Shown one piece after another: positions 26,334 through 37,758 of a stretch of DNA of 64,000 nt. The position numbers and the translations under genes were made by a program. This DNA is from Cucumis sativus. Lineage: Eukaryota; Streptophyta; Magnoliopsida; Cucurbitales; Cucurbitaceae. The notes beneath the pieces are model-generated. The model had not been told where the DNA came from and did no database searches. It was given only the letters and a program-made list of their open reading frames with translations. The stretch spans positions 3,224,001 through 3,288,000 of the forward strand of contig NC_026656.2 of NCBI RefSeq assembly GCF_000004075.3, written 5' to 3'. Every line of letters starts with the position of its first letter. Positions within the stretch are counted from its first letter, which is position 1.

Positions 26334-29300
26334 ATGGCCACTGGGATGAAGCTCCCCATGACCGTTACCTTGCAGAAGCCCATGGCTATGGCGGCTCCAT
26401 CTTCCTCGTTTTCTCTCCATAGAGCCATCAATTTCAGGACTGTTTCCTGCTTAAACGCTACAAGCAATGCTAAAGTTCCTTTGCCTCCAATTAACCCCAA
26501 GGATCCATTTCTTTCGAAGCTCGCTTCAGTAGCTTCAACCTCACCTGAAACGTTGCTAAACCGCCCTGCAAATTCCGAGTCTCCTCCTTATTTGGATATT
26601 TTTGATGCTCCTCGCCTTATGGCTGCACCTGCCCAAGTAAGTTAGCTGTCTCTCGCCTCGCTTAATTTCGCGTTACTTTCTTTTGTTCCCGCTTGTGTTG
26701 GTATGAATTTCTGTAAAAGAACGGAGTCTTGTTAGATTGCTAATGTTGTGAGTTTGGTGATTTTCTTATTGGATAAGGTCGAAAGATCAATTTCCTATAA
26801 TGAACATAGGTCGAGGAGGCCGCCGCCGGACTTGCCGTCTCTGTTACTTCATGGAAGAATTGTTTACATCGGAATGCCTGTAAGTTCTTGAATTAGAGTT
26901 TTTCTAGTGTTGTACGATTTAACTTGATACTCGAGGAACTATTCAACTAATAGCATGGGAGAATTTACAATGATTTTTTCAATTTCGTTTCGTCGAGTAG
27001 TTTCATTAAAGGAAAAAAAAAAAAAACGAACTATGCTATACAGAATTATACAAAATTAGAGCGTTTTTAACTAACTAGTGCACGCCGGAAAGGTGCTTCT
27101 CATGATTATCGCATATCTTTGACATCACTGATTCTAGTTGATTAATGAGTGATGTCGAGGTGTCTCAGGAGCCTTGTTGGTTGAACTGAAAGTGTTAGTT
27201 AAGTTCTCTTTTGGTGCTTCGGTACCAAAATCATATTAGAACAGAATTTGTGATTATATTCAGCTACTGATTTTGAAGTTTGGCAAGTTCTTTTTCCAAG
27301 TTCTCTTTTCTTGTATGCTGATTTTCATTTCTTTCCTCTCAAGTTGCATTAACCTGACTGAAATAGCCATTCACAATATAAGTGTAACATGGTCTTTTCA
27401 TCTCAAGGCATAGTTGATTCGGAATGATTGAGAAACTTTTATGTCAACGCTATGAGTAGTTTTTTACTCCGTTTTTTTTAATTTAAAGAGGTTTTCAGCT
27501 TCTTGTGTATCTGATCACTGATCGCTCTTCATTCAATTATTTCTACTCTCAGTTGGTTCCAGCTGTTACAGAGCTAGTTATTGCTCAAATAATGTACTTG
27601 CAATGGATGGATCCAAAAGAACCAATGTATCTTTACATAAACTCCACAGGGACAACTCGTGATGATGGCGAAGTGGTAAGTCTTGACTTTGAATTTATTC
27701 AGTTACGTGAAGGGAGTGAAATTAAGCTGTTAGGAGCATGCACATCCTCTCCTTCCTTTCTGAAATCTTCTGCCTACCATGGGGGTTTTCAGGGCTTGTT
27801 TTCAGGCTATACATCTTGCTTTAAATCGAAGTGTTGATTTGAATATTGTTAAGTTTGATAAAAAATTTAACTTACCACAATTATTATATTTACACGGTTG
27901 AAGAGTTCGATCTTGTGCCTTAGTTATGATTCAACAATAGAAGTATATGATTTTTTCCCCTAATAAGTAAATACTTTTGTTTGTAAATACTACATATTTG
28001 ATATGATTCCTTTCATAACCTTTTTTTCTATCTTAAGGGTGATTTAACATAGTATTAGAGGAGGAGGTTTTGTATTCAAACTCCAATAATGTCATTTCCT
28101 CCTTAATTTATATTGATTTTTGCTTGATAGGTATTTAAAATATTTTTCAACCCTTGATGAAGAGAGTTAAATTATTGATATAAATTTAATTTACCATACT
28201 CCATTCGTGTATGTTTTTGGTTTCCGAGATGGTTTAACAAATATCTGCTTGTTTGACTTGACTAGAAGTTCTTTTGTTTGAGATGCTTCAACATTCATTT
28301 TGTCTCCATTCAAAATCAAGAAAATCAATGTTCTAAACGCTCTATTGTTCCTCACTCCAAATGAAATTTTAGCCATCTTCTCTCCTTTTGGAATTAGTTC
28401 TTTTTGTATGCCTCATGTATTCTTTAAATTTTTACCCTCAATGGAAGCAAAATTTCTATACTAAAAATAATCAAGAAAAACAGTTGAAAATGTGATTGTA
28501 GTTTTTAGATTCTGCATTTCCAGAAATATGTTTAATTGTAATTCGTAAGACAGCTTCTTGATCACAAATATGTGAAATTTGGTGAGCTAGATTTATGAAC
28601 ACTTTTATTCTTGAGTGTCTACTGTGAGTAGTTTATTAAAACCAAAATCTGTTTATTCCCGTGCTAATTACTGCAGCAGTAAACTAATAGTAAAATCTAT
28701 TCCTTCGTTATTTAGCTAGAGAATGAATCTATTCCGTGTCATCAGAACTGAAGGCATATAACTAGGATGACCATAATACCATGGAATGGTCATTCAGGTA
28801 GTTTCCTTCAATTAGTACCTAACACAAAAAGCATTGTAATAATAAGAAAAGAGGGACAGGGGTTCATTTGTCTCAGGACAAGAATGATAGAACAGGTTTT
28901 TCTAATTCTTCCTGACATAGTACACTCCACCAGCAATAGTTTGGAAATGGAGATGGAACTTTTACAATCTCTGCCAGTGGGGTTACACGAGTTGACAAGT
29001 CTTTCAGAATGTTGTGTGATCTGATCGTGAGAAGATATAAATCTTTCACAAGATTATCAAGTAGGAGAGGGGTTGGGTCTTCCTCTAGCTAGCTCACTAT
29101 TTCAATATAGGAAAGTGGGTTTGAAACAATATGGATGGTTTAAATGAATATTGCAAAGTATGGTAACCGAGAGAGACCGAGAGTGGTCTTTCTGTCCACG
29201 AGCTAGCTTATTAATTTGAAGATGAAAATGGGTTTGAATCATATTGGACTTATCTTTTCTGAAAATTGTGCTTTAGGTTTCTGTTGATTTTGAAAATGGA

Positions 29301-31900
29301 AAAGGCAAAGATGTTAAAATGATCTTTTTGTTTTTCCTCGAATTAACTCAATTGCAAAATGATTTTCAAATTTTGGCTTCCAGAAACCTTTTTCTTGTAT
29401 TTACTAATCCCCTTATTTTCAAAAGCATAAAAAACGAGAATGAATCTTATGACGAACAGGCCCCACAATATTTTATATTTGCTTACCTTTGTAACCAATC
29501 ACTTGATAAATTTACAATACTCTTCGTAGGTTTATAATTGCATGCATTCATTTGTCAGTCTTCTTTCAACATGCTTAAATTATTTGACATTCAGGTTGCG
29601 ATGGAGTCAGAGGGTTTTGCTATCTATGATGCTCTGATGCAGTCAAAAAATGAGGTATGTTTTCTTCTCCAAACCATTTGGTACATTCCTACTATTCTTT
29701 TAGTGGCAAGATGATAACTAGATGCATTTTGGAGTTTGGAATTACTATGACATTGATTGATACCTTGGTGTAAGTTTAACACTGCACCAACGGCGTGAAT
29801 TCTGGTGGTAAGTACACTGTTTTCATGAAGTGGTAAACACTTAAAATTTCTAGGGTTGTAGATGCAACAACTGACCTGAGAAGTGACGTGCGGATTGATC
29901 TCTTTTGCTCCTGTAATCTGAATGGAATAATAATTATAATTTTGTAAAATAAGATTAAAGAAATTATTTTCTTTAATGTAAGCAGTGTGGGAAATAATTA
30001 TGCCCTGTTGTTTAAATGTCTCATACAGATACACACAGTAAATGTTGGAGCTGCCGTAGGTCATGCTTGTTTATTACTTGCTGCAGGAACTAAAGGCAGA
30101 CGTTATTCGATGCCACATGCCAAAGGTTTGATGCGTTTGACACGTTAATATCTGTTTACTTGTTTATTTGCTCATATAGAATGATCAAATTCCCCTTGAA
30201 TTCATTTCCAGCGATGATACAGCAGCCCAGTGTCCCTTCATATGGTTTGATGCCTGCTAGTGACGTTATAATTCGTGCAAAAGAGGTCAAGACCCTTCCA
30301 TAGCTTGATAATTTATTTTGAAGAGAACTCAGTTTCTATAACACTGATTTTCGCTGGAACTCTTACCACTTCGATGCAAGAAGTGAAAAGGGGAAATTTT
30401 GTTCAAAATCTCACTCAAGTAATCGTAATTAGAAAATCTTTTTGCATCTTCATACATTGATGGTAGGGGTGAACACTAAAACAAATCAAACCAAAACAAA
30501 ATTTTAGATGTTATTGAAGCCGTTGGTTTGGTCCAGTTTAAAATTATAAGGAAATTGAAATTTTCGGTTTGGTTTAGTTTTGTAAATCAGATCCAAAACC
30601 AAACCAAAATGTTTATAGTTTATACATATACTAGATATTATAAAACCGAATGGAACTCTTATTGTATATGTAAAACCGAAAAATCAAATTTAACCGTTTA
30701 TACACACAAAATAAAAAATCAAACCGAATTGAATATTTGCTGTTAGGATCTATTTGGATTATATATCCAAGAGTTAAACTAACCCGAACCATGAACGTCC
30801 TTAAAGGTAGATTTGTACCTTTGTTCCCAAATTTTTTCCAGGAAATTATGTTTTTCTCAGCCCTTCAGTTCTCCCCCCTCCCGCTCTATAAGGATAAGTT
30901 GAGCTTTATATATTTCATCTCGTTTTTCAGGTGCTAACAAACAGGGACACATTAGTGAAACTCCTAGCAAAGCACACTGAAAATGTAAGCCTAGACAACG
31001 TTTATTTTTTACTCTTTTTCTATTAACTCACGACGTAGGACATACCATATAATTCATCATACAACTTTAATATTTTCAGTCAGTAGAGACAGTAGCAAAT
31101 GTGATGAAAGGAGGACCGTACTACATGGACTCAGTAAAGGCCAAAGAATTTGGAGTTATTGACAAGGTAAATTAATGCACAGATTTTTCGGGCAATAAGT
31201 ATAATCAAGGTTTAAAATACTAATATGATAATATTGATAATGGTATTTCATTTTCACCGATATATTGATAGAGTATTGTTTTCGATGGAGATATATTGAT
31301 AGAGTATTGTTTTCGATGGAGATATATTGATAGAGTATTGTTTTCGATGGATATTTATGAAAATCAAAATATTTATAAAAATGATATAAATTTAGTTTTG
31401 TTTCTACCTTTAAGGGAGCCTTTGAGGTAAGCAATGAATTATTATAGTTTGTGTTTGAGATGTAGATTATTTAAGTTTGGGTTATAATATTATGTGTTTG
31501 GGTTAAGCATATCGACAATCCTCGCAAGAAATTCTAAAAAAAAAGAGTATGTTTTCAAAAATGAAAAAACCAAACCAAATTCCTCTTATTAGTAACCCAT
31601 ATTCCATATTAGAACAAATACATTTATTGATTTATCAATATTATTTTTATGTGTGTATATAAAAAAAGATGTCGATTAATCTTTAATCTCGACGATGAAC
31701 TCTATCAACAAATATTTTAGGCCATGTTTATAACATGATGCACATGTCATGTTGCTTAGTTATGCCAGTAAATTATAATTTCTAATTTGACAAGTTGGCT
31801 CCAGATTCTTTGGCGCGGTCAGGAGAAGATTATGGCTGATATGGCTTCCCCGGAGGATTGGGACAAAGGAGCTGGCATCAAAGTTCAAGATGAATTCTAA
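26334..31900 (+). CDS. CLPR3: ClpR3, non-catalytic subunit of the chloroplast Clp protease core
   Basis: Structural subunit of the plastid stromal ClpPR ring. Nine exons join in frame: 26334-26636, 26778-26879, 27553-27675, 29595-29654, 30029-30125, 30212-30285, 30931-30984, 31080-31166 and 31805-31900, giving 331 residues. The first 40 or so residues are Ser/Ala-rich with few acids, as in a transit peptide. Next come the CLPR3-typical PPINPKDPFLSKLAS and PPYLDIFDAPRLM segments, then the ClpP fold (VERSISYNEH onward). The catalytic serine position holds Gly207 (VGAAVGHACLLLAAG against VGQAASMGAFLLAAG in ClpP), the catalytic histidine is Gln232 (MIQQP against MIHQP), and the aspartate segment is replaced by GGPYYMD. 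All three triad residues are therefore missing, as expected for ClpR. Introns contain repeats, notably a 3 x 31-bp array in intron 8. An AATAAA at 32161 may serve polyadenylation. Confidence 0.97.
29072..29247. repeat. Diverged direct repeat in CLPR3 intron 3
   Basis: About 29072-29133 and 29184-29247 share TCTTCCT/TCTTTCT, GAGCTAGCT-like words and a common end GGGTTTGAA-CA/TATATTGGA. Intron 3 is 1.9 kb, the longest of the gene. The open frame at 28767-29024 in the same intron has no recognisable similarity. Confidence 0.5.
31259..31351. repeat. Three tandem 31-bp units in CLPR3 intron 8
   Basis: 31259-31289, 31290-31320 and 31321-31351 are essentially identical units starting GATATATTGATAGAG and ending TTTTCGATGGA. 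The array lies inside intron 8 and does not touch the splice sites. It is likely to vary in copy number between individuals. Confidence 0.9.
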
Positions 31901-34900
31901 ATCTCCTCTCAAATCTACTCTCCATTCATAGCAAGTAAGCCAATTATTTCACCCTTTTTGCCAACTCAAAACACTTTATTCTTTCTTCAATATTCAACAT
32001 GACGGTGTCTAAGAGAGCCAATAGAATTCTATTTTTTTTTTTTTTCTTATCCCCGCAGGGGTTTTACTCATAATTCGTTGTTCCAAAGTGTCTCCATCTC
32101 TCTAGGTTCATAGATTTGTAATTCCTTTGAGTCCATTTAGTCGTTGAATTGAGGGAAAAAAATAAAACCATCCCAATGATGTTTAGTACGAAGCCTCCAG
32201 CACACATTCTTTCCCAATACTATATAAATGTGTGTCTATGTATTGTATTTGGTTCAGTCAACTTAGTTCGAGCTTTTTTGGTCTTTGAACTCTATAAGTG
32301 TTTAAGTGTTTAATAGGTTACTAAGAACTTAGTTCAAGTTTGTTTGTTCTTCAAATCTTTGAACTTTAAAAGCAATAGACTCTAGAATTTTCAATATTGT
32401 GCCTCAATAGTTTTTTTTCAGGGGTTTTTTAAAAAATTGAAAAAATAGACAAAATGTCAAATGTTTTATTTTTGACCATTTAATTTTTTTATTGACATAC
32501 TACGGACAAAACTCAATATGTAATAGACAATACACATTTGGTAATAATTTTACTTTAAAATTTTGAAATTTAGGCTTGTATCTCCTAAATTCCATTTTAT
32601 GGTTTTCACATTAGAATTATTTAAATTCGGGTTCAAATTTTAAAAACAAAATCAAGTTTTTGAATTTTTTTTTTCTAGTTTTTAAATCTTTGGCTTTGTT
32701 TATGAAAATATTGGTGTAAATTGCATAATAATACAAAGAAAAAAGAAAGGAGAAAAATATAGGTAGAAGTAGTGTTTATAATTATCGTTTTCAATAACCA
32801 ATTACCAAATAAAAGACCAAGGGATTATGAATTCTATTTATTGTGACCACCTACCTAAAATTTAATATCTCACAAGTTCTCTTACATCCAAATGTTATAG
32901 GATTAAGTAAGCTAACTCGAACCCTTAGTAAAAAGAACCAAATACTAAATGGTTACTAGACAAATCTTAAGACTTATTTGTAGTAACCCTTTGGGTTGTG
33001 TTTTTATTTTCTTAGAAATTTATTTGACAATCTAAGGCCAAATTCTAAACTTGGAAGGTTTGTGCAAGTTGATATATTTATTTATTGGGTTTGCCAGTTA
33101 ATTGTGTCCCAACTCGTCTCATGCATTGTTGGATCCAAGTAGTTCTCACCAACATGGTTTCGTGCTTAGAGTGTTTGAAAAAAAGAATATTGAAATTATC
33201 TCTCTTTTTTTTTTTGTGTAGCTTTGAAATATATTTGTAGTTTGCAGCAGATCAAGGGGAATGCTTTGAATTTAGTTCAATATTCCCACGTTGGATTGCA
33301 CAACAGAGTCAACATCAAGGGATCCATTATTATTCTGCTGCAAATTTAATCTCCACCCTCCTCATACCTTACTCATCAAACGTACATCTGGGGTTTGTGT
33401 AACATTTACAAACTTTCCTTCCTTAAATAAAAATCTTAGATTAGATCACAAATGAATGGCTCACTTCTTTTACATGTTTTTTCTTTCTCTAACTGCTGTA
33501 GGTTAATCGAATGATCGTGGAAAAAGTCCTATAGTATTCTAAGAATATAGGTATGTGATTGTTTACGAGTGATTTTGAAATGGTAAAAATCACTTTTGAC
33601 TATCACATTTACCATATTTAAAATCATTTTAAAACACATTTTTAATATAATTGATTTTGAGAATCATTTGGATGAAATTGATTTTGAGAAAATAAAAGCA
33701 CTTTTCAAGGGATGTTGAAAGCCACCAAAAAAAAGTACTTTTGAATATTAGATAAAATCAATACATCATATTATAAAGTAAAATTTTAATAAAATAATAT
33801 GAACTCAACCACAACACGTCAAAAAGAATATGCAACAAAAATCACTTTATTATGGTTATCTTTGACTCGTACAAAACAATCCATAATATTCTAGAGGAGT
33901 TTTTCTCATCGTTTTCTTTTTCTTACTCTACCTTGTTTGTTTCACTTGTTGTAATGTGTTTGTTGTTTTGACGATTTCTATAGAAAAGAAAAAAGGATTT
34001 AAAATTTTCAAACCAATTATTTGATACTTGGGTCAAAGTGATTGAGAACTGTGGAATCCATTTCTTAAAAAATAAAAAAGGTAATCCTTTTATCATTTTC
34101 TTTAAAGTCAGAGCTCAATAATGTATGTATGCAATATACAAATGTACTTGAAGATCTAGATTTTGGCATTTAGTTTGAAAACTTTTAGTTTACCAAAAAG
34201 AGGAGGAAAGTCTTTTAATTAATTTATTACAAACTTGATTAAGGTATTAAATGCGAATCTTATGAATCTTCTACTATATACTTAATATCAATCAAATCAT
34301 ATAGTGCTAGATGTAAAACATTTTTTAAAACATCGTTAAATTACTGCTTGATAGATCTCAATGTTTTTCTTTTGTAGTATAATGAATTTTTTGGGTCAAT
34401 TGAGCGTTGCTTGTTAAAAACATCGATGTTACGTGGATATTCAATTCGAGTATTACACGTTAGCATGTTTCACCTTCGAAACTTCTAAATATTTTCTTAT
34501 TAGTTATTGACTTCTAAATTTTATTTTTAATTTTTAAATATTAAAATTTTACAATGTTTAGAAAACTATATGTGTTTGTTAATTTGTCAACAATTATTTC
34601 TTTTTTAAAAATTAATTCTTCTAGTAACCAAACTACAGGTACATAACTCTCATTCATTTTAAAAGTTTAAAACGTTTAACGATGATGACTTTTCAATCGT
34701 TCTATCAACGACGTTTTGTTCTAGATTCTTTATTTCAAAGGCAACTGTGATTTTACTGCCACGATCTTACAAAAAAATGTAAAACAAATCAAACTATTAA
34801 ATATTTCGACCGAAGATTAATCTCTGCTTTTTTTTTTTTTTTTGCTTCTATTTAAAGAAAAGGAAAAATAAAATAAAATAAAAGACATGTTTATATGGGT

Positions 34901-35202
34901 ATGAAAGGAAATCTTAGTATAATTTTATAAAAATGTTATTATAACTAAAGATCCCAATTCAAATCTATCTCTCTTATATTTAAATAGACTTTGCAAGGAT
35001 TGAGTTGGCCATGAGAAAATATAAAATTATATATGGAGTAAAATATCTCTCCTTTGTGTTAAATTAATTCAAAAATAAACTATTTGAATTATTAATATAT
35101 AATTCTTTCATTTACATTGAAAGCCAAATTGGATAATATATAAAGATTCAACTCATCGTAGCTTATTTTGAAATCATCACTCTCTTTTTTTCTTCTCTAA
35201 AC
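31901..35202. other. Intergenic spacer between CLPR3 and SWEET
   Basis: The first 300 bases are CLPR3 3' UTR. The rest is AT-rich without a supportable gene. One less AT-biased patch at about 33230-33420 can form a long hairpin (33241-33344, separate entry). The last 100 bases are the SWEET leader. Confidence 0.5.
33241..33344. other. Possible 104-bp hairpin with 11-bp perfect arms
   Basis: TTTGCAGCAGA (33241-33251) and TCTGCTGCAAA (33334-33344) are exact reverse complements. Inside, GGGAAT and ATTCCC can pair around a second loop, and ATCAAGGG occurs twice (33251-33258, 33314-33321). Pairing between the outer stem and the inner loop is poor by eye, so a canonical miRNA precursor is not supported. 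I did not recognise a known miRNA. Confidence 0.25.
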
Positions 35203-37758
35203 ATGGAGCCTCTTCCTATCTTTGTTGGAGTCATAGGTAAAACAGAAAGAAAAATGAAAAAAACAAACAAACAAAAACTTGATTTTAGTTTGTATTAATG
35301 TAATCTAATTTTTGTTTTCAATCTTTTGTTCATAGTTCAAATTTTCTCTCTTCATTTTATGCATTTCAGTAGGGCTAATACAATTCGTTTTTTGCTTTTC
35401 AGGAAATATCATTTCAGTATTGTTCTTCATTTCTCCGATGTAAGTTCACTCCATAAATTCTCTTTCCGTTTTGTAACGATTTTGTTCATTTCTCTTAACC
35501 CCTCTTGGTGAGATTGTTTTTTTCTTCTTCAATCAGATTAGTTAAATTTTTGTCAACATAGTTGAATGTTTGTTTAATTAAAATCTCTCTACTTTCAAAT
35601 CTAATCTTAGTTATGATATATTTAATTTATAGTCTCTGTTAGGTTTTTTTGGTTTATTTTTCTTAATTAGTATTTTCATTATAGAATTTGAAATTATATT
35701 CTTATATTATATTCAAATGCATGAAAAATTGTTGTTGTAGTTATTTAACCCAATTTAGATAAGAATCGATTTTGAGGGACTCACTCACCCTAAAGAAAGT
35801 TTACCTCTAAAAGCATAGTTTTAATAAACTTAGATTACTATTTCGAGTTTGATGTACTGTTACTCCCTGGATTCAAAGTTTGATCATTAAGTTAATGGAT
35901 ATTAATGTGATGAATTTTGTGCAGAAAAACATTTTGGAGAGTGTTGAAGAAAAGATCAACAGAAGAGTTTGATAGTCTTCCATATGTTTCGACATTCCTC
36001 ACAGCTTCTTTATGGGCTTATTATGGTCTCATTAAGCCTGATGGCTTTCTCATTGTTACTGTCAACATCTTTGGACTTTCCCTCCAGATCTGTTACCTCA
36101 CCATCTTCCTTCTCTTTTCACCTCCACACATGAAAGTATGTCGTAACTCGTCCACACCGTACCTGTTTCTCATCGTTGCCCTACTTTCGTAACTTTTGAT
36201 TTGGTTTTCGACATCCTTGAACATGACTTTTAACCATTTCCATCTCTAAACTTACAACACTCGACTGCTAGCTGAATCACATCTAATCATTTTTTGCAGA
36301 ACAACCAATTAAAAAACATATTTTTCAGAAAAGAAAGGTAACCCAACTAGTAGATAAGTGTCAAAACTCACACGACTAAAGATACGATCCAAACATACAT
36401 TACGAATTTTGAAGAACATGTGTGCATCTAAAGTTAGACCTTTTTGTTTTTAGATTTTAAGAATATAATTAAACATTTGTTCTTTGAGTTTTCAAAAGGA
36501 ATTCTTTTTTTTTTCTTGAATTTCGATTGTGTGTATATATATTGATTTATTAACGTCGTTTCGTCATATCATTTGTTTACTAATCATGTTTGTATATATT
36601 TTCGTAGGTTAGAACAACAACTTTAGTGGCAATTTTTGACGTTGGATTCGTGGGAGGAACAATATCGATATCGTATTTCATGTTACATGGAAACTCTCGA
36701 ATCAATGTGATTGGATTCATTTGTGCTGCTCTTAACATTATAAATTGCGGTTCACCCCTAGGAATAGCGGTTAGTATAATTCTCTCCAATTAAACTCTAC
36801 CAAAGTTAATTAATGTCTAGTTTGATTACTATTCATTATTTGGATCTCAAAGTTTTTTTTTTGAAAATCCATTCTTAAGTGTTGAAATATTATTAATAAT
36901 GAAAATGAAAATAATGCAGAGGAAAGTGGTGAGAAGTAAAAGTGTGGAGTATATGCCATTCCTTCTGACTTTGTGCATATTCTTAAACTCTGGGGTTTGG
37001 ACTTTCTATGCTCTTCTTGTCAAAGATCCCTTCATTGGAGTAAGTTTTCTTTTTCTCTCATAATTATATACATGTATATGTGTGTGTATGTATTTGTTTG
37101 TGTTTGTGTGCGCTACATTGGTTTTGTTGCGATGTTCATGTCGATATTTAGTATATTGTTAATTGTTAATCTAGTATGCACTAAAATGATCCTTGTATTT
37201 AATGTTTGATGATAACCTATTAGTCACAATACGTTTTATTAATCTTTGTCTATATGCTAGCTAAATTTGAATTTTAATGACAACGATATAACAACGAAAG
37301 TTGTTTTTTATAAGTTTTTCTAGGGTATTGTAATTAGTAGCACTTAGACTAACAAAATCAATAAGTTCGTTGATGTCTATCAACACTATGAGATGTTGAA
37401 CCTACTGATAAGTATCTTAATCTCGACTTCAACAAAACCATCTTTATTATATCAATTTAAACTTTAAGTGTCACTCACATTAAAAATTGATATTCTTTTC
37501 CGTTTTTGATAATATATTTGTGTTGAATTGCATATGTAATTGATAATGCCATATAATGACTTTCTTTTGTAGGTACCAAATTTTATTGGATTCCTTCTAG
37601 GATTGATGCAATTGGTAATCTATGTCATTTACATGAATGGACCTCAACCTTCCCACATCCCCATCTCATACAACAAAGAGGACACTTCTTTGTTACATGA
37701 ACATCTTCTTCCACCACCTTCCGAAACCACGCTATCTTCAAAAATCAACCAATCCTAA
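35203..37758 (+). CDS. SWEET: SWEET sugar transporter (SWEET16/17-like, clade IV)
   Basis: Bidirectional sugar uniporter; the clade it most resembles works at the vacuole membrane on fructose, glucose or sucrose. Six exons join in frame: 35203-35236, 35403-35439, 35925-36135, 36608-36769, 36920-37039 and 37573-37758, giving 249 residues. There are two MtN3/saliva three-helix bundles (about 6-90 and 125-210) with a linker helix between. Recognisable blocks are GNIISVLFFISP, TFWRVLKKRSTEEFDSLPYV, the SLWAYYG helix, GFICAALNIINCGSPLG, RSKSVEYMPF and PNFIGFLLGLMQL. The short C-terminal tail is polar and His/Pro-rich. The exon pattern with two tiny first exons matches the family. The clade call rests on STEEFDSLPYV and the late MtN3 block and is less certain than the family. 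AATAAA at 37970 is a candidate polyadenylation signal. Confidence 0.94.

Noticed and set aside
27505..27837. 110-residue frame as a separate gene
   Set aside because: It is CLPR3 exon 3 read through from intron 2 into intron 3; only 27553-27675 is coding.
28767..29024. 85-residue frame in CLPR3 intron 3
   Set aside because: No recognisable similarity on either strand and no flanking splice sites that would include it.
31259..31351. CRISPR-like repeat array
   Set aside because: Units are directly adjacent without unique spacers and lie in a plant intron; a simple tandem repeat.
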